A stretch of DNA of 38,762 nucleotides from an uncultured Campylobacter sp. (GCA_945873855.1 CAMCEN010000014.1:1-38762), one strand, 5' to 3'; positions 1-8,920 are shown, numbered from the stretch's first letter. Translations and numbers: made by a program. The notes: a model not told the origin generated them from the sequence alone.

Positions 1-878
1 AGCTTTTAAAAAGCGGAGTTTGCGGTATAGGCGAGTATTCTAGCTTTGGGCTTGAGGCTAAGATATTAGCTAAAAGTCCGCTTCGCTCACGCTTTTATTG
101 TGAAATTCTTGGTACAAATGAAGCTTTTTTAGAGCAGGCTTGGAGCGCATTTTTAGAGCGTTTTAAAAGCGCATCTGCACTAAAAAACAAGCGTTTTTGC
201 CCAGCACTTGCTATCCACTCGCCCTACTCTACGCACCCAAACCTAGCCAAAAAAGCCCTAGAATTCGCTAAAAAAGAGAATTTGCTAGTCTCAGCGCATT
301 TGGCTGAGAGTAAGGATGAAATTGAGTATTTATCCGGCAAGCAAAATGGGCTTAAAGAGACTTTAAACCTCATAAATCCAGCTATAAAGCCATTTTATAG
401 CCTTGGTGAGTTTATTAGCATGTTTGATAGCGACAAAACGCTTTTTATTCACTGCGTTCATGCTAAAAGTGAATTTAAAAATCTAAGGCACATCGCTCAT
501 TGCCCTCGTTCAAACCGCTTTTTAAGCTCTGGGACTTTGGATATCAAAACAGCCGCAAAATACGCAAATATCGCTCTTGGCACAGATGGACTTAGCTCAA
601 ATCTTAGCCTTAGCATTTGGGATGAGATGAGAGCTGGCATTATGATTCACAAGGATAATGATTTAGACACTCTTGCTCGCACTTTGCTTTTAATGGCTAC
701 AAAAAACGCTGCTAAGGCACTAGGCTTTGATAGCGGAGAGATAAAAGTGGGCAAAAACGCTGATATTGCTTGCTTTGCCCTGCCAGCTGGGAGCAAAAAA
801 TCCCGCCTAGCTTTGGATTTGATTTTACACACAAAAGAGGCAAAATTTTTATTTATAGACGGAGAGAAAATATTTTAA
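1..878 (+). CDS. Amidohydrolase, aminofutalosine deaminase-like (5' truncated by window)
   Basis: The frame is open from base 3 to the stop at 876-878, so the gene begins before the window; about 291 residues are visible and the N-terminal metal-binding HxH is missing. Visible motifs fit the cytosine-deaminase/TRZ-ATZ branch of metal-dependent amidohydrolases: AIHSPYS, the metal histidine in SAHLAES, HCPRSN, and the aspartate of LGTDGLSSN, then a short C-terminal beta part (IKVGKNADIACF). In Campylobacter and Helicobacter the nearest relatives I recall deaminate 6-amino-6-deoxyfutalosine in the futalosine route to menaquinone. That substrate is inferred from lineage, not from a residue I can point to. 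An internal ATG at 282 lies far inside the domain and is not the start. Alternative: an S-adenosylhomocysteine or guanine-type deaminase. Confidence 0.75.
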   Translation, partial: LLKSGVCGIGEYSSFGLEAKILAKSPLRSRFYCEILGTNEAFLEQAWSAFLERFKSASALKNKRFCPALAIHSPYSTHPNLAKKALEFAKKENLLVSAHLAESKDEIEYLSGKQNGLKETLNLINPAIKPFYSLGEFISMFDSDKTLFIHCVHAKSEFKNLRHIAHCPRSNRFLSSGTLDIKTAAKYANIALGTDGLSSNLSLSIWDEMRAGIMIHKDNDLDTLARTLLLMATKNAAKALGFDSGEIKVGKNADIACFALPAGSKKSRLALDLILHTKEAKFLFIDGEKIF

Positions 879-917
879 TTTTAAGGTAAATTCATAGTAA
901 AAAAGTAATTTTTTTGC

Positions 918-923
918 TATAAT
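918..923 (+). promoter_or_regulatory. Predicted -10 box for the MBOAT gene
   Basis: TATAAT preceded by TTTTTGC, the extended -10 context typical of Campylobacter sigma-70 promoters; no -35 box is needed in this group. It lies 33 bases before the TTG start, giving a leader of about 27 bases. Confidence 0.55.
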
Positions 924-956
924 TGCCCACTTTTAGTATTTTTTTAAGGACAAGTT

Positions 957-2411
957 TTGTTATTTAACTCTTATATTTTTATTTTTGCCTTTTTACCACT
1001 TACTTTTTTTGTGTATTTTTTTCTAAACAAAAAGCGCATGACTGAACTGGCTAAGGCTTTTTTGGTTTTTGCATCTTTGTTTTTTTACTCGTGGTGGAAT
1101 GTATTGTATTTGCCACTAATTCTAAGCTCTATGCTAATAAACTTCGCTCTTGGCAAACAGCTTAGCACCAAAGCTGCTAAGCTTCAAGGCAGCCGCAAAG
1201 CTGTGCTTATTTTTGGAATTATTTTTAATGTAGCCTTGCTTGGATATTTTAAATATACTGATTTTTTCCTAGAAAACTTTAATTTTGTTTTTGGCACGCA
1301 AATAGAGCTTTTAAAGCTTGCCCTACCGCTTGCTATTAGCTTTTTTACCTTCCAGCAAATTGCCTATCTTGTAGATAGCTACCGCAGAGAGACCAAAGAA
1401 TATGATTTTTTAACCTACGCTTTATTTGTTAGCTTTTTTCCTCAGCTTATAGCAGGTCCTATCGTCCACCACGCTGAGATGATGCCTCAGTTTGCAAGGT
1501 TAAAAAACCGCCTTATAAACTACGCAAATGTTTTAATGGGGCTTTTTATTTTTAGCATTGGATTATTTAAAAAAGTAGTTATTGCTGATACCTTTGCTAT
1601 ATGGGTAAAACACGGCTTTGATAATATGCCTAGCTTAGAGCTTATTACTGGCTGGACTACAAGCCTTGCTTATACCTTTCAGCTTTATTTTGATTTTAGT
1701 GGGTATTGTGATATGGCAATAGGTGCTGCGCTACTTTTTAATATAAAACTGCCTATAAACTTTAATAGCCCTTATAAAAGCCTTGATATTCAAGACTTTT
1801 GGCGCAGATGGCATATTACGCTAGGACGATTTTTGCGTGATTATGTATATATCCCACTTGGAGGCTCAAGAGCAGGGAATTCTAGATTTTCAAATCTATT
1901 TTTTACCTGTTCAAATCTATTTATCACCTTTTTAATAGGTGGCATTTGGCATGGTGCTGGCTGGACCTTTGTGATATGGGGAGCCTTGCATGGCATTGCG
2001 CTTGTTATCCACAGGCTTTGGCAAAGTGTAGGCTTAAAGCTTCCTAAAATTCTAGCATGGTTTATTACCTTTAACTTTGTAAACTTTGCTTGGGTGTTTT
2101 TTAGGGCAAATAGCGTAGATGATGCTTTAAAGGTAATTAAAGGTATGCTTGGATTAAACGGCATCAACTATGAACAATATAAATTTTTGCGCTCAGCATT
2201 TCGCGCAGAAGCATTGCATGATGGTATTCATATATTTTTATACTTCTTAGCAGCGTCGTTTATTATCACGCTTGCTGGCAAGACTTCTAGTCAAATTGTC
2301 AAAAACAAAGAGAATATTTATTACACTATCGCATTTTGTGTGCTATTTATCTTGGGTGTGTTCTTTATGAGTGTAAGCAAATATTCTGAGTTTATTTACT
2401 TTAATTTTTAG
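957..2411 (+). CDS. MBOAT family membrane O-acyltransferase (PatA/AlgI/DltB-like)
   Basis: This is a 484-residue polytopic inner-membrane protein of the membrane-bound O-acyltransferase family. These proteins pass an acyl group, often acetyl, across the membrane to a cell-wall or surface polymer. The N-terminus (LFNSYIFIFAFLPLTF) is characteristic. The two family histidines are H286 in WRRWHITLGRFLRDY and H332 in GGIWHGAGW. The start is TTG at 957, supported by AAGGA at 946-950. A GNSRF segment derived from the window's palindromic repeat, followed by a 21-base in-frame duplication, sits between the two histidines. The gene is followed 8 bases later by three SGNH-like partner proteins, the usual genetic pairing for this family. 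Peptidoglycan O-acetylation (PatA) is one candidate role; a glycan target is equally possible. Confidence 0.85.
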   Translation: MLFNSYIFIFAFLPLTFFVYFFLNKKRMTELAKAFLVFASLFFYSWWNVLYLPLILSSMLINFALGKQLSTKAAKLQGSRKAVLIFGIIFNVALLGYFKYTDFFLENFNFVFGTQIELLKLALPLAISFFTFQQIAYLVDSYRRETKEYDFLTYALFVSFFPQLIAGPIVHHAEMMPQFARLKNRLINYANVLMGLFIFSIGLFKKVVIADTFAIWVKHGFDNMPSLELITGWTTSLAYTFQLYFDFSGYCDMAIGAALLFNIKLPINFNSPYKSLDIQDFWRRWHITLGRFLRDYVYIPLGGSRAGNSRFSNLFFTCSNLFITFLIGGIWHGAGWTFVIWGALHGIALVIHRLWQSVGLKLPKILAWFITFNFVNFAWVFFRANSVDDALKVIKGMLGLNGINYEQYKFLRSAFRAEALHDGIHIFLYFLAASFIITLAGKTSSQIVKNKENIYYTIAFCVLFILGVFFMSVSKYSEFIYFNF

Positions 2412-2419
2412 GCTAGAAG

Positions 2420-3586
2420 ATGCAAAAAAAGTCTAGAATTCTAATTTTTAGTTTTTTTGGAGTTTTTATTGTCATCTTTTTTGCTTTTTGCGCTGTGGTT
2501 TGGTATGTAGATCCTTTTAGACTATTTCACCAGCCATTTATGTGCAAAAATCAAATATATGATGATATGCGCTATAATGCTAGGTGGTTTATAAAAAGTG
2601 GTGATTATGACTCTATAATTTTAGGCACTTCAATGCTAGCAAACACTAGCGCAAAAGAAGCAGCAGAGTTACTAGGCGGCAAGTTTATAAATATCTCTAT
2701 TTGGGGCTCAAGCCTAGAGCAAAGAGCGATATTAATGAACTATGCTCTTAAAAAAAAGCCTATAAAAAAAATTATAATTAGCTTAGATAGAGGTGGCTTG
2801 GTGCCTGTCGATGTGAAACTAGATAATAAAGTTTCAGCAAATCGCTTTGATTTTTTATACACTGATAATTCAAATATTTTTAAAGTATACATGAATATTA
2901 AATTTATCAGTAAAATATTTAGTTTTAAATGCGAAGAAGATGCAAATATGGATATGCCAAGTTCTTGGATGCTTAAGTGGGGCGATAGGACTGAACAAAG
3001 ATTTGGAGGGCTTGAAAATTGGATCAAAACTTATAAAGATAAGGATATGCAAACAACTATGCAAATGTTAAGTAGTGCAGCAATTATGGCATTAAATGGC
3101 TATCAGCCACAAAATTTACTAAACACTTATTACTTAGAAAAATATCAAAAAGACCTTGATAACAATGTGCTTAAATTTGCTAAAGATTACCCAAATACAG
3201 AGTTTGTTTTAGTTATTCCGCCTTATTTTATGGCTTATAATTCTATTTTACGATTTAGCGCAGATGGGTATTCTGCATTACAAAAAGAGCTGATAAGATA
3301 TGTTTTAAATCAAAAACTTTCAAATATTAAACTATATGCTTATGATTATCTAGATTTTACATATGATGTAGGAAATTATATGGATTTAGGGCATTACTCG
3401 CCTGAAATTAACTCAAAAATCCTGCAAATGTTGTCAAAAAAAGAAGGAGAGTTAAATCTAAGCAACCTTGATAAATGGTGGCAAAAATACGATGAAGCTG
3501 CAATGAACTATAATTTTTTAAATTTTTATCATGAATTTGCCACAGGTGTAGAGGCTCAAAAGGCAATAGATGCAAAAGAAATGTAA
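2420..3586 (+). CDS. Membrane-anchored SGNH-like acyl-transfer partner, paralog 1
   Basis: 388 residues. A single N-terminal membrane segment (about residues 8-29) is followed by a conserved WYVDPF entry into a large extracytoplasmic domain. LGTSML (S71) is placed like the nucleophile block of SGNH/GDSL hydrolases. A late MDLGHYSP supplies a spaced Asp-His pair. I infer a serine-type O-acyl transfer or hydrolysis partner for the upstream MBOAT protein, comparable to PatB, AlgJ/AlgX or DltD. Exact family membership was not verified. It starts 8 bases after the MBOAT stop, and its first codons include a palindrome half-site (TCTAGAATTCT, encoding SRIL). The 3' end overlaps the next paralog by 17 bases. 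Confidence 0.65.
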   Translation: MQKKSRILIFSFFGVFIVIFFAFCAVVWYVDPFRLFHQPFMCKNQIYDDMRYNARWFIKSGDYDSIILGTSMLANTSAKEAAELLGGKFINISIWGSSLEQRAILMNYALKKKPIKKIIISLDRGGLVPVDVKLDNKVSANRFDFLYTDNSNIFKVYMNIKFISKIFSFKCEEDANMDMPSSWMLKWGDRTEQRFGGLENWIKTYKDKDMQTTMQMLSSAAIMALNGYQPQNLLNTYYLEKYQKDLDNNVLKFAKDYPNTEFVLVIPPYFMAYNSILRFSADGYSALQKELIRYVLNQKLSNIKLYAYDYLDFTYDVGNYMDLGHYSPEINSKILQMLSKKEGELNLSNLDKWWQKYDEAAMNYNFLNFYHEFATGVEAQKAIDAKEM

Positions 3587-4691
3587 AATTTTAACATTTA
3601 GTTTTGTTTTAGTAATTTTGCTTATAAGCTTTACTTGTTTTGCTACTATTTGGTATGTAGATCCACTAAAATTAATTCACAAGCCCTTTATGTGCAAGGA
3701 TACAAGTTACGATAATGTGAATTTTGTAGTAAAAAATTTAATAGATAATGAAGACTATGATTCTATAATACTTGGAACTTCATTATTATCAAACACTTCA
3801 GCAAAAGAGGCCAATAAAGTTTTTGGTGGAAAATTTTTAAATGTGTCTATTTGGGGAACTTTAACAAACGAAAAAATTACTATTTTAGACTATATTTCTA
3901 AAAATAAAAAAATCAATACAGTAATAATGTCTCTAGATCAAGGAAGTAAGCCATTGACTGAAAATAACTTTATTTCCTTAAATAAAGAAGTTATTTCTAC
4001 CTATAATTTCACTATATTTGATGCCCTAAAAATATATTTACAAAACAAACACTTAAAGCATATTTTTAACTTTAGCTGCGAAAATACAAAAATAAACAAA
4101 GATACCCCTACTACATGGACATATAACGAAAGTATCTCTAATAGACTTGGTGGTTTTGAAAAATGGGCTAGTATAAATAGAGTGCAAGTAGTAAATATAA
4201 ACAATACACTAAAAGACGCTACCGAGAAGATATCTAAAGAAGAATTTAGCTACCTAGACTACGATTTTAACAAAGAGTATTTAGATAAAAATTTACTTGA
4301 TGTTTTTAGAAAATATCCAGATACCCAGTTTATTTTGATAATTCCACCTTATTTTATTGCTCAAAATGCCATTTATTTTCAAGTTTACAAGAACTTTGAA
4401 AATGCGCAAAAATCATCACTGTTTTATTTAATAAAACAAAAACCAAGCAATGTTAAAATTTATGGTTTTGATGATATGGACTTTGTTAGCGATGTGGCAA
4501 ACTACTATGATTTGATACATTTTTCACCAAAAATAAGCTCTGATATACTTGGTTTTGTAAAAAACGATATAGGCTTACTAGAAGAAGAAAACTTTGAGCA
4601 ATATTGGAGTAAGTTTGCAAATAAATCAAGAGAATTTAATTTAAAAGATTTTTATGAAAAATTCCTTGCTCAAGCAAATAAAAAAAGATAA
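3570..4691 (+). CDS. Membrane-anchored SGNH-like acyl-transfer partner, paralog 2
   Basis: 373 residues and clearly paralogous to its neighbours: an MQKK start, one N-terminal membrane helix, WYVDP, LGTSLLSNTSAKEA (S71) and a late YYDLIHFSP. The glycine before the late histidine in both other copies (DLGHYS) is isoleucine here (DLIHFS), so it may be specialised or weaker. The ATG at 3570 lies inside the last codons of paralog 1 in another frame, so translation is probably coupled. The composition is visibly more A-rich than in the other two copies. Confidence 0.62.
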   Translation: MQKKCKILTFSFVLVILLISFTCFATIWYVDPLKLIHKPFMCKDTSYDNVNFVVKNLIDNEDYDSIILGTSLLSNTSAKEANKVFGGKFLNVSIWGTLTNEKITILDYISKNKKINTVIMSLDQGSKPLTENNFISLNKEVISTYNFTIFDALKIYLQNKHLKHIFNFSCENTKINKDTPTTWTYNESISNRLGGFEKWASINRVQVVNINNTLKDATEKISKEEFSYLDYDFNKEYLDKNLLDVFRKYPDTQFILIIPPYFIAQNAIYFQVYKNFENAQKSSLFYLIKQKPSNVKIYGFDDMDFVSDVANYYDLIHFSPKISSDILGFVKNDIGLLEEENFEQYWSKFANKSREFNLKDFYEKFLAQANKKR

Positions 4692-4703
4692 AAAAGGATA
4701 TAA

Positions 4704-5843
4704 ATGCAAAAAAAATTTAGAACTTTAGTTTTTGTTTTTTTCTTTATTGCCTTTATTCCAAGTATTATCTTTGGTTTTATTATTTGGTATATAGATCCAT
4801 TTGCACTGTGGCATAAACCTTTTTATTGCCCAAATCAAGTATATGAATATAAAAATATGCGTTACAACGCTAAGCGGTTTTTAGAGCACAGTGACTACGA
4901 TAGCTTGATTTTTGGCTCATCTATGCTAGAAAATACTAGCGCAAAAGAAGCAGCCAAAAAGCTTGGTGGAAGTTTTATAAACATTTCTATTCGAGGTTCG
5001 CACTTTAATGAACGCAGATTTATTTTAGATTACGCACTTGCAAAAAACAAAAATATCAAACAAGTTCTTACTACTTTTGATATTGAAATCATTCCGTTTT
5101 TGCATACTTTTAGCTATTTGGCTATGAAGCATTGGGGAGTTTTGTATGATAAAGAAATGCTAAATGACTATAGTGTTTATACAAACAAAGAAACTCTTGC
5201 GTATATTTTTAGCACATTTTTTAAGCTTATTAGTGGCAAAGAAGTGTCTTGCGAAAATAGAGATTTTGATAGACCAGCATCGTTTTTTGCCGAGAGCGAG
5301 CATTTGCTAGGTGGCATTAAAAACTTTGTAAAAAATGACTACAACCTAAATGAAACTAAAAGTGCAGTAGAAAAAATCAAAAACAAACAAATCAGCAAAG
5401 ACGAGCTAAATCCAAAAGACCTTGCGCTAATTAAAGAACTCTTTGATAAAGATGTAATAGAGCCAATAAAAAACCATCAAGATACCGAGTTTATAATGAT
5501 TGTCGCAGCATATTCTGTGGTAAAATCTGCCATTGCGTTTCAAACAAACCCCGCAGGCGCAAGACTACAAAAATATTTTTTAAAATATTTATTAGATCAA
5601 AATCTACCCAATCTAAAAGTCTATGGTTTTGATGATATGGGCTTTACAGATGACATTGCTAATTATGTTGATTTGGGACATTACAGCAAAGATATAAACT
5701 CAAAAATGCTTGATTGGATAGCGCAAAAAAAAGGAATACTAACCACCCAAAACTTTGATGAATATTGGGATAAATATGAACAAAAATCAAAAGCTTTTGA
5801 TCTTAGTAAATTCTTAGAAGAACTACAAAAAGCCAAGGAATAA
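4704..5843 (+). CDS. Membrane-anchored SGNH-like acyl-transfer partner, paralog 3
   Basis: 379 residues with the same architecture: MQKK, one N-terminal membrane helix, WYIDPF, FGSSMLENTSAKEA (S73) and YVDLGHYS near the C-terminus. A good ribosome site (AAAAGGA) precedes the ATG, 12 bases after paralog 2 ends, so the four genes from 957 form one operon. The stop codon abuts palindrome-derived sequence at 5844-5885, which probably ends the operon. The substrate is unknown; three partners for one MBOAT enzyme suggest different acceptors or sequential steps. Confidence 0.62.
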   Translation: MQKKFRTLVFVFFFIAFIPSIIFGFIIWYIDPFALWHKPFYCPNQVYEYKNMRYNAKRFLEHSDYDSLIFGSSMLENTSAKEAAKKLGGSFINISIRGSHFNERRFILDYALAKNKNIKQVLTTFDIEIIPFLHTFSYLAMKHWGVLYDKEMLNDYSVYTNKETLAYIFSTFFKLISGKEVSCENRDFDRPASFFAESEHLLGGIKNFVKNDYNLNETKSAVEKIKNKQISKDELNPKDLALIKELFDKDVIEPIKNHQDTEFIMIVAAYSVVKSAIAFQTNPAGARLQKYFLKYLLDQNLPNLKVYGFDDMGFTDDIANYVDLGHYSKDINSKMLDWIAQKKGILTTQNFDEYWDKYEQKSKAFDLSKFLEELQKAKE

Positions 5844-5887
5844 TCTAGAATTCCCTAGATTTTAATCAGGAAATTCTAGAATTCCCC
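5844..5887. repeat. Two palindrome copies after the MBOAT/SGNH operon
   Basis: A degenerate copy (TCTAGAATTCCCTAGA, 5844-5859) followed by TTTT, then a near-complete copy at 5869-5885 with the full AATTCTAGAATT core. The first could act as a weak terminator for the upstream operon. Confidence 0.75.
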
Positions 5888-5920
5888 AGAAATATTTACG
5901 CATTATTTAAGCAATATCTT

Positions 5921-5926
5921 TATAAT
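5921..5926 (+). promoter_or_regulatory. Predicted -10 box of ksgA; near-leaderless start
   Basis: TATAAT lies only 7 bases before the ATG at 5934, so transcription would begin at or next to the start codon. The context TATAATTGCGCCTATG is almost identical to the one before pcm at 37732. Confidence 0.6.
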
Positions 5927-5933
5927 TGCGCCT

Positions 5934-6710
5934 ATGCAAATCAAGGCAAAAAAGCACTTTGGACAAAACTTTTTAAAAGATGAAAGCATAAAAAACAAAA
6001 TCATCCAATCGATTCCCGATAGCAAGAAAATTGTAGAAATCGGGCCTGGCTTAGGTGATTTAACTCATGGTCTGCTAGCAAAATGTGAGCAGTTAGTTTG
6101 TTTTGAGATTGACTCTGATCTAATAGAGCATTTAAAAAGTCGTTTTAGCCACGAGCTAGAAGGCAAAATGCAGCTAATAAACGCAGATGCTTTAAAGGCT
6201 TGGGGAGAGCTTTCAAAACAGCCTTATTTTTTGGCAGCAAATTTGCCTTATTATGTGGCGACAAATATCATTTTAAAAGCCTTGAGAGATAAAAATTGCT
6301 CTGGCTTTGTAGTAATGATCCAGCGTGAGGTCGCGCAGAAGTTTTGCGCCAAGGGCGCAGAGCAAAACTCGCTTAGCTTGCTCTCTTGCCTTTATGGAGA
6401 GTGTGAACTGCTTTTTGATGTGGGGCCAGAGTGCTTTGAGCCTGCGCCAAAGGTTACTAGCTCGGTTATAAAGCTAGTTAAAAACAAAGAGCCAGACTGC
6501 GATATAGCAGGCTTTGAGAGTTTTTTAAAAAGCTGCTTTGCTGCCCCACGCAAAACCCTAGCAAAAAACCTGCTAGCTATAGTGCAAAAAGATCGTATTT
6601 TACGCATTTTTGAGCAACTTGGCATAAAAGAGAGCATTAGAGCCCATGAGTTAAATCTTGCCTTATTTTTAAAAATATTTGATGAGGTAAGAGATGCAAA
6701 ACGACAATAA
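5934..6710 (+). CDS. ksgA: 16S rRNA dimethyladenosine transferase KsgA/RsmA
   Basis: 258 residues, normal length. It dimethylates two adjacent adenines in the 3' hairpin of 16S rRNA during small-subunit assembly, using SAM. Diagnostic segments are KKHFGQNFLKD at the N-terminus, the SAM motif EIGPGLGDLT and the catalytic NLPYYV. The ATG at 5934 matches the family N-terminus but has no Shine-Dalgarno sequence; a -10 box immediately upstream implies a leaderless or nearly leaderless message. The 3' end overlaps rnj by 17 bases, and I recall the same pairing from other Campylobacter genomes. Confidence 0.96.
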   Translation: MQIKAKKHFGQNFLKDESIKNKIIQSIPDSKKIVEIGPGLGDLTHGLLAKCEQLVCFEIDSDLIEHLKSRFSHELEGKMQLINADALKAWGELSKQPYFLAANLPYYVATNIILKALRDKNCSGFVVMIQREVAQKFCAKGAEQNSLSLLSCLYGECELLFDVGPECFEPAPKVTSSVIKLVKNKEPDCDIAGFESFLKSCFAAPRKTLAKNLLAIVQKDRILRIFEQLGIKESIRAHELNLALFLKIFDEVRDAKRQ

Positions 6711-8778
6711 CCAAAACCCAAACTCAAACGCTGCAAATAATGTAGTAGATAGCTTTTTTGGCCCTAGTGACTTTGACGGGGAGGCACCACTAGGCGGAGA
6801 GCAGAAAAAAAAGTTTAAAAACCACCGCAGAAACTTAGAGCGTCAAAACGCAGCCGCAAAAGCAAAAGCAGCAGCTAAAAACGCAAGGGACAACAAAGCC
6901 GTTGCAGAACAAAACAACCAAAACGCTGGGAATACTACTCTAAACACCCAAAATACCGAGCAAAATCCAGCCAAAGCTGAGAGCAAAAACCGCCGCTCAA
7001 AAAATAGAAAGAAAAATCAAACAATAAAACTAAGTGGCAACGAAGACTGGCAAAAGGCTATGCAAGAATCAATCAAAGCAAATAAAGCCATCCACGAAGA
7101 ACGCCTTCATCCACTAAAAAACGCAAATGATGCTAGCAAAAAAGTCTGGATCACTCCACTTGGTGGTCTTGGCGAAATAGGCGCAAATATGACTGTTTTT
7201 GAGACAGAAAATGACGCAATTATCGTAGATGTGGGTATGAGCTTTCCAGATGAGAGTATGCCGGGCGTGGATATTTTGGTGCCTGATTTTAGCTATATTC
7301 GCAAGATCAAAGACAAAGTCCGTGCTGTCATCATCACTCACGCACACGAAGATCACATCGGCGCAATGCCTTATTTTTTCAAAGAATTCCAGTTTCCAAT
7401 CTATGCTACACCTTTGCCACTTGGCATGATCAGCAATAAATTTGAAGAGCACGGACTAAAAAGCCACCGCAGCTACTTCCGCCCAGTAAAAAAAAGGCAG
7501 ATCTATGAAATAGGCGAGTTTGAAGTAGAGTTTATCCACATAACTCACTCAGTAATCGACGCCTCAGCACTTGCTATCATGACCCCAGCCGGCACGATTA
7601 TTCACACCGGTGATTTTAAAATCGATAGCACGCCAATCGATGGCTACCCAACAGACCTTCACCGCCTAGCAGCGTATGGCGAAGATGGAGTGCTGCTGCT
7701 AATGAGCGATAGCACAAACTCATGGAGAGAAGGCGTAACTAAAAGCGAAAGCAGCGTAGGAAAGACCTTTGATGCTTTGTTTGATAAAGCCAAAGGTCGC
7801 GTGATCATGAGTACTTTTAGCTCAAATATCCACAGGGTTTATCAAGCAATAGAGCGTGGAGTTAAGCACGGACGCAAGGTTTGTGTGATCGGCAGAAGTA
7901 TGGAGAGAAACCTTTGGACTGCTATTGAGCTTGGCTACATTGAGCTTAGAAAAGATATTTTTATAGATGCAAATGAGGTGGCAAAATACCCTGATAATGA
8001 AGTGCTAATCGTAACCACAGGCTCTCAGGGCGAGACCATGAGCGCACTATACCGCATGGCAACTGATGAGCATAAATATATAAAGATTAAGCCCACAGAT
8101 CAAATAATAATCAGCGCAAAAGCAATCCCAGGCAACGAAGCAAGCGTATCAAGGGTGCTAAACTACTTGCTAAAAAACGGCGCAAGCGTAGCGTATCAAG
8201 ACTTTAGCGAAATTCATGTTAGCGGTCACGCAGCCGCAGAAGAGCAAAAGCTAATGCTAAGCTTAATCAAGCCTAAGTTTTTCTTGCCAGTTCACGGCGA
8301 GTATAATCACATCATGCGCCACAAAGAATACGGCGTAGCTTGCGGCGTAGATGAGCGAAATATATATCTAATGAATGATGGCGATCAAATGGAGCTTACT
8401 GAGCGTTACTTAAAACGCGCTCGCACAGTAAAAACCGGCAAGACCTTTATAGACAATCAAATCGGCAAGCAAATCAGCGATGATGTAGTAATCGACCGCC
8501 AACAACTAAGCGAAGCCGGCGTGATCGTAATCATGGCGCAGATCGATAGAGGCGAGCACAAACTAATCAAAAACCGCGTTATCAGCCACGGCCTAGCCCA
8601 AAAACACATAACAAAAGATCTTGAGGACATAACACAGCAGTTTTTAACCACAGCAAAAGACGAGCTCTTTGACGATCACAAAGGCATGGAAAACGCAATC
8701 CGCACGCTAGTTCGCAAACATGTATTTAGAAAAGTAAAAAAATACCCAACTATCGTGCCGATAATCTACTTTATGTAA
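6694..8778 (+). CDS. rnj: Ribonuclease J (metallo-beta-lactamase/beta-CASP)
   Basis: 694 residues. This is the major RNA-decay enzyme of Campylobacterota, with endo- and 5' exonuclease activity; the Helicobacter enzyme works with a DEAD-box helicase. The metallo-lactamase motif HAHEDHIGAM (about residues 215-224), HTGDFKID, MSDSTNS and the beta-CASP HVSGHAA are intact. The first 140 or so residues are a low-complexity Asn/Gln/Ala/Lys-rich extension, probably disordered, as in the Helicobacter protein. The ATG at 6694 sits inside the end of ksgA with GAGG about 6 bases upstream, implying coupled translation. Confidence 0.95.
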   Translation: MQNDNNQNPNSNAANNVVDSFFGPSDFDGEAPLGGEQKKKFKNHRRNLERQNAAAKAKAAAKNARDNKAVAEQNNQNAGNTTLNTQNTEQNPAKAESKNRRSKNRKKNQTIKLSGNEDWQKAMQESIKANKAIHEERLHPLKNANDASKKVWITPLGGLGEIGANMTVFETENDAIIVDVGMSFPDESMPGVDILVPDFSYIRKIKDKVRAVIITHAHEDHIGAMPYFFKEFQFPIYATPLPLGMISNKFEEHGLKSHRSYFRPVKKRQIYEIGEFEVEFIHITHSVIDASALAIMTPAGTIIHTGDFKIDSTPIDGYPTDLHRLAAYGEDGVLLLMSDSTNSWREGVTKSESSVGKTFDALFDKAKGRVIMSTFSSNIHRVYQAIERGVKHGRKVCVIGRSMERNLWTAIELGYIELRKDIFIDANEVAKYPDNEVLIVTTGSQGETMSALYRMATDEHKYIKIKPTDQIIISAKAIPGNEASVSRVLNYLLKNGASVAYQDFSEIHVSGHAAAEEQKLMLSLIKPKFFLPVHGEYNHIMRHKEYGVACGVDERNIYLMNDGDQMELTERYLKRARTVKTGKTFIDNQIGKQISDDVVIDRQQLSEAGVIVIMAQIDRGEHKLIKNRVISHGLAQKHITKDLEDITQQFLTTAKDELFDDHKGMENAIRTLVRKHVFRKVKKYPTIVPIIYFM

Positions 8779-8785
8779 GGCGTTT

Positions 8786-8920
8786 ATGCTAAAAATAAAG
8801 CAAATAGACCACGCCGTTTTGGTAACAAAACACCTTGGTGCTTTTGCATTTTTACACCTTGCAATTCTAGAATTCCTAAGAAAATCTACTAGGAATTCTA
8901 GAATTCCCAAGAATTCCTAG
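8786..8920 (+). pseudogene. Probable remnant of a VOC/glyoxalase-family gene
   Basis: An open frame of 44 codons starts 7 bases after the rnj stop and begins MLKIKQIDHAVLVTKHL. This resembles the first beta strand of vicinal-oxygen-chelate (glyoxalase) proteins, with the metal-ligand-type histidine in IDH. The similarity stops after about 20 residues, and the rest (AILEFLRKS, NSRIPKNS) is translated palindrome repeat ending at a TAG formed by the repeat. The most likely reading is a gene truncated by repeat insertion or deletion. It could also be a chance short ORF. Confidence 0.4.

Noticed and set aside
1841-2167. Long open frames opposite the MBOAT gene and many other genes
   Set aside because: They have no family features, no ribosome sites, and mirror the codon bias of the genuine gene on the other strand.
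7487-7494. A8 runs (also near 5731 and 26934) as phase-variation tracts
   Set aside because: A runs of this length are common in AT-rich coding sequence and lie in conserved genes; only the G9 tract stands out against composition.
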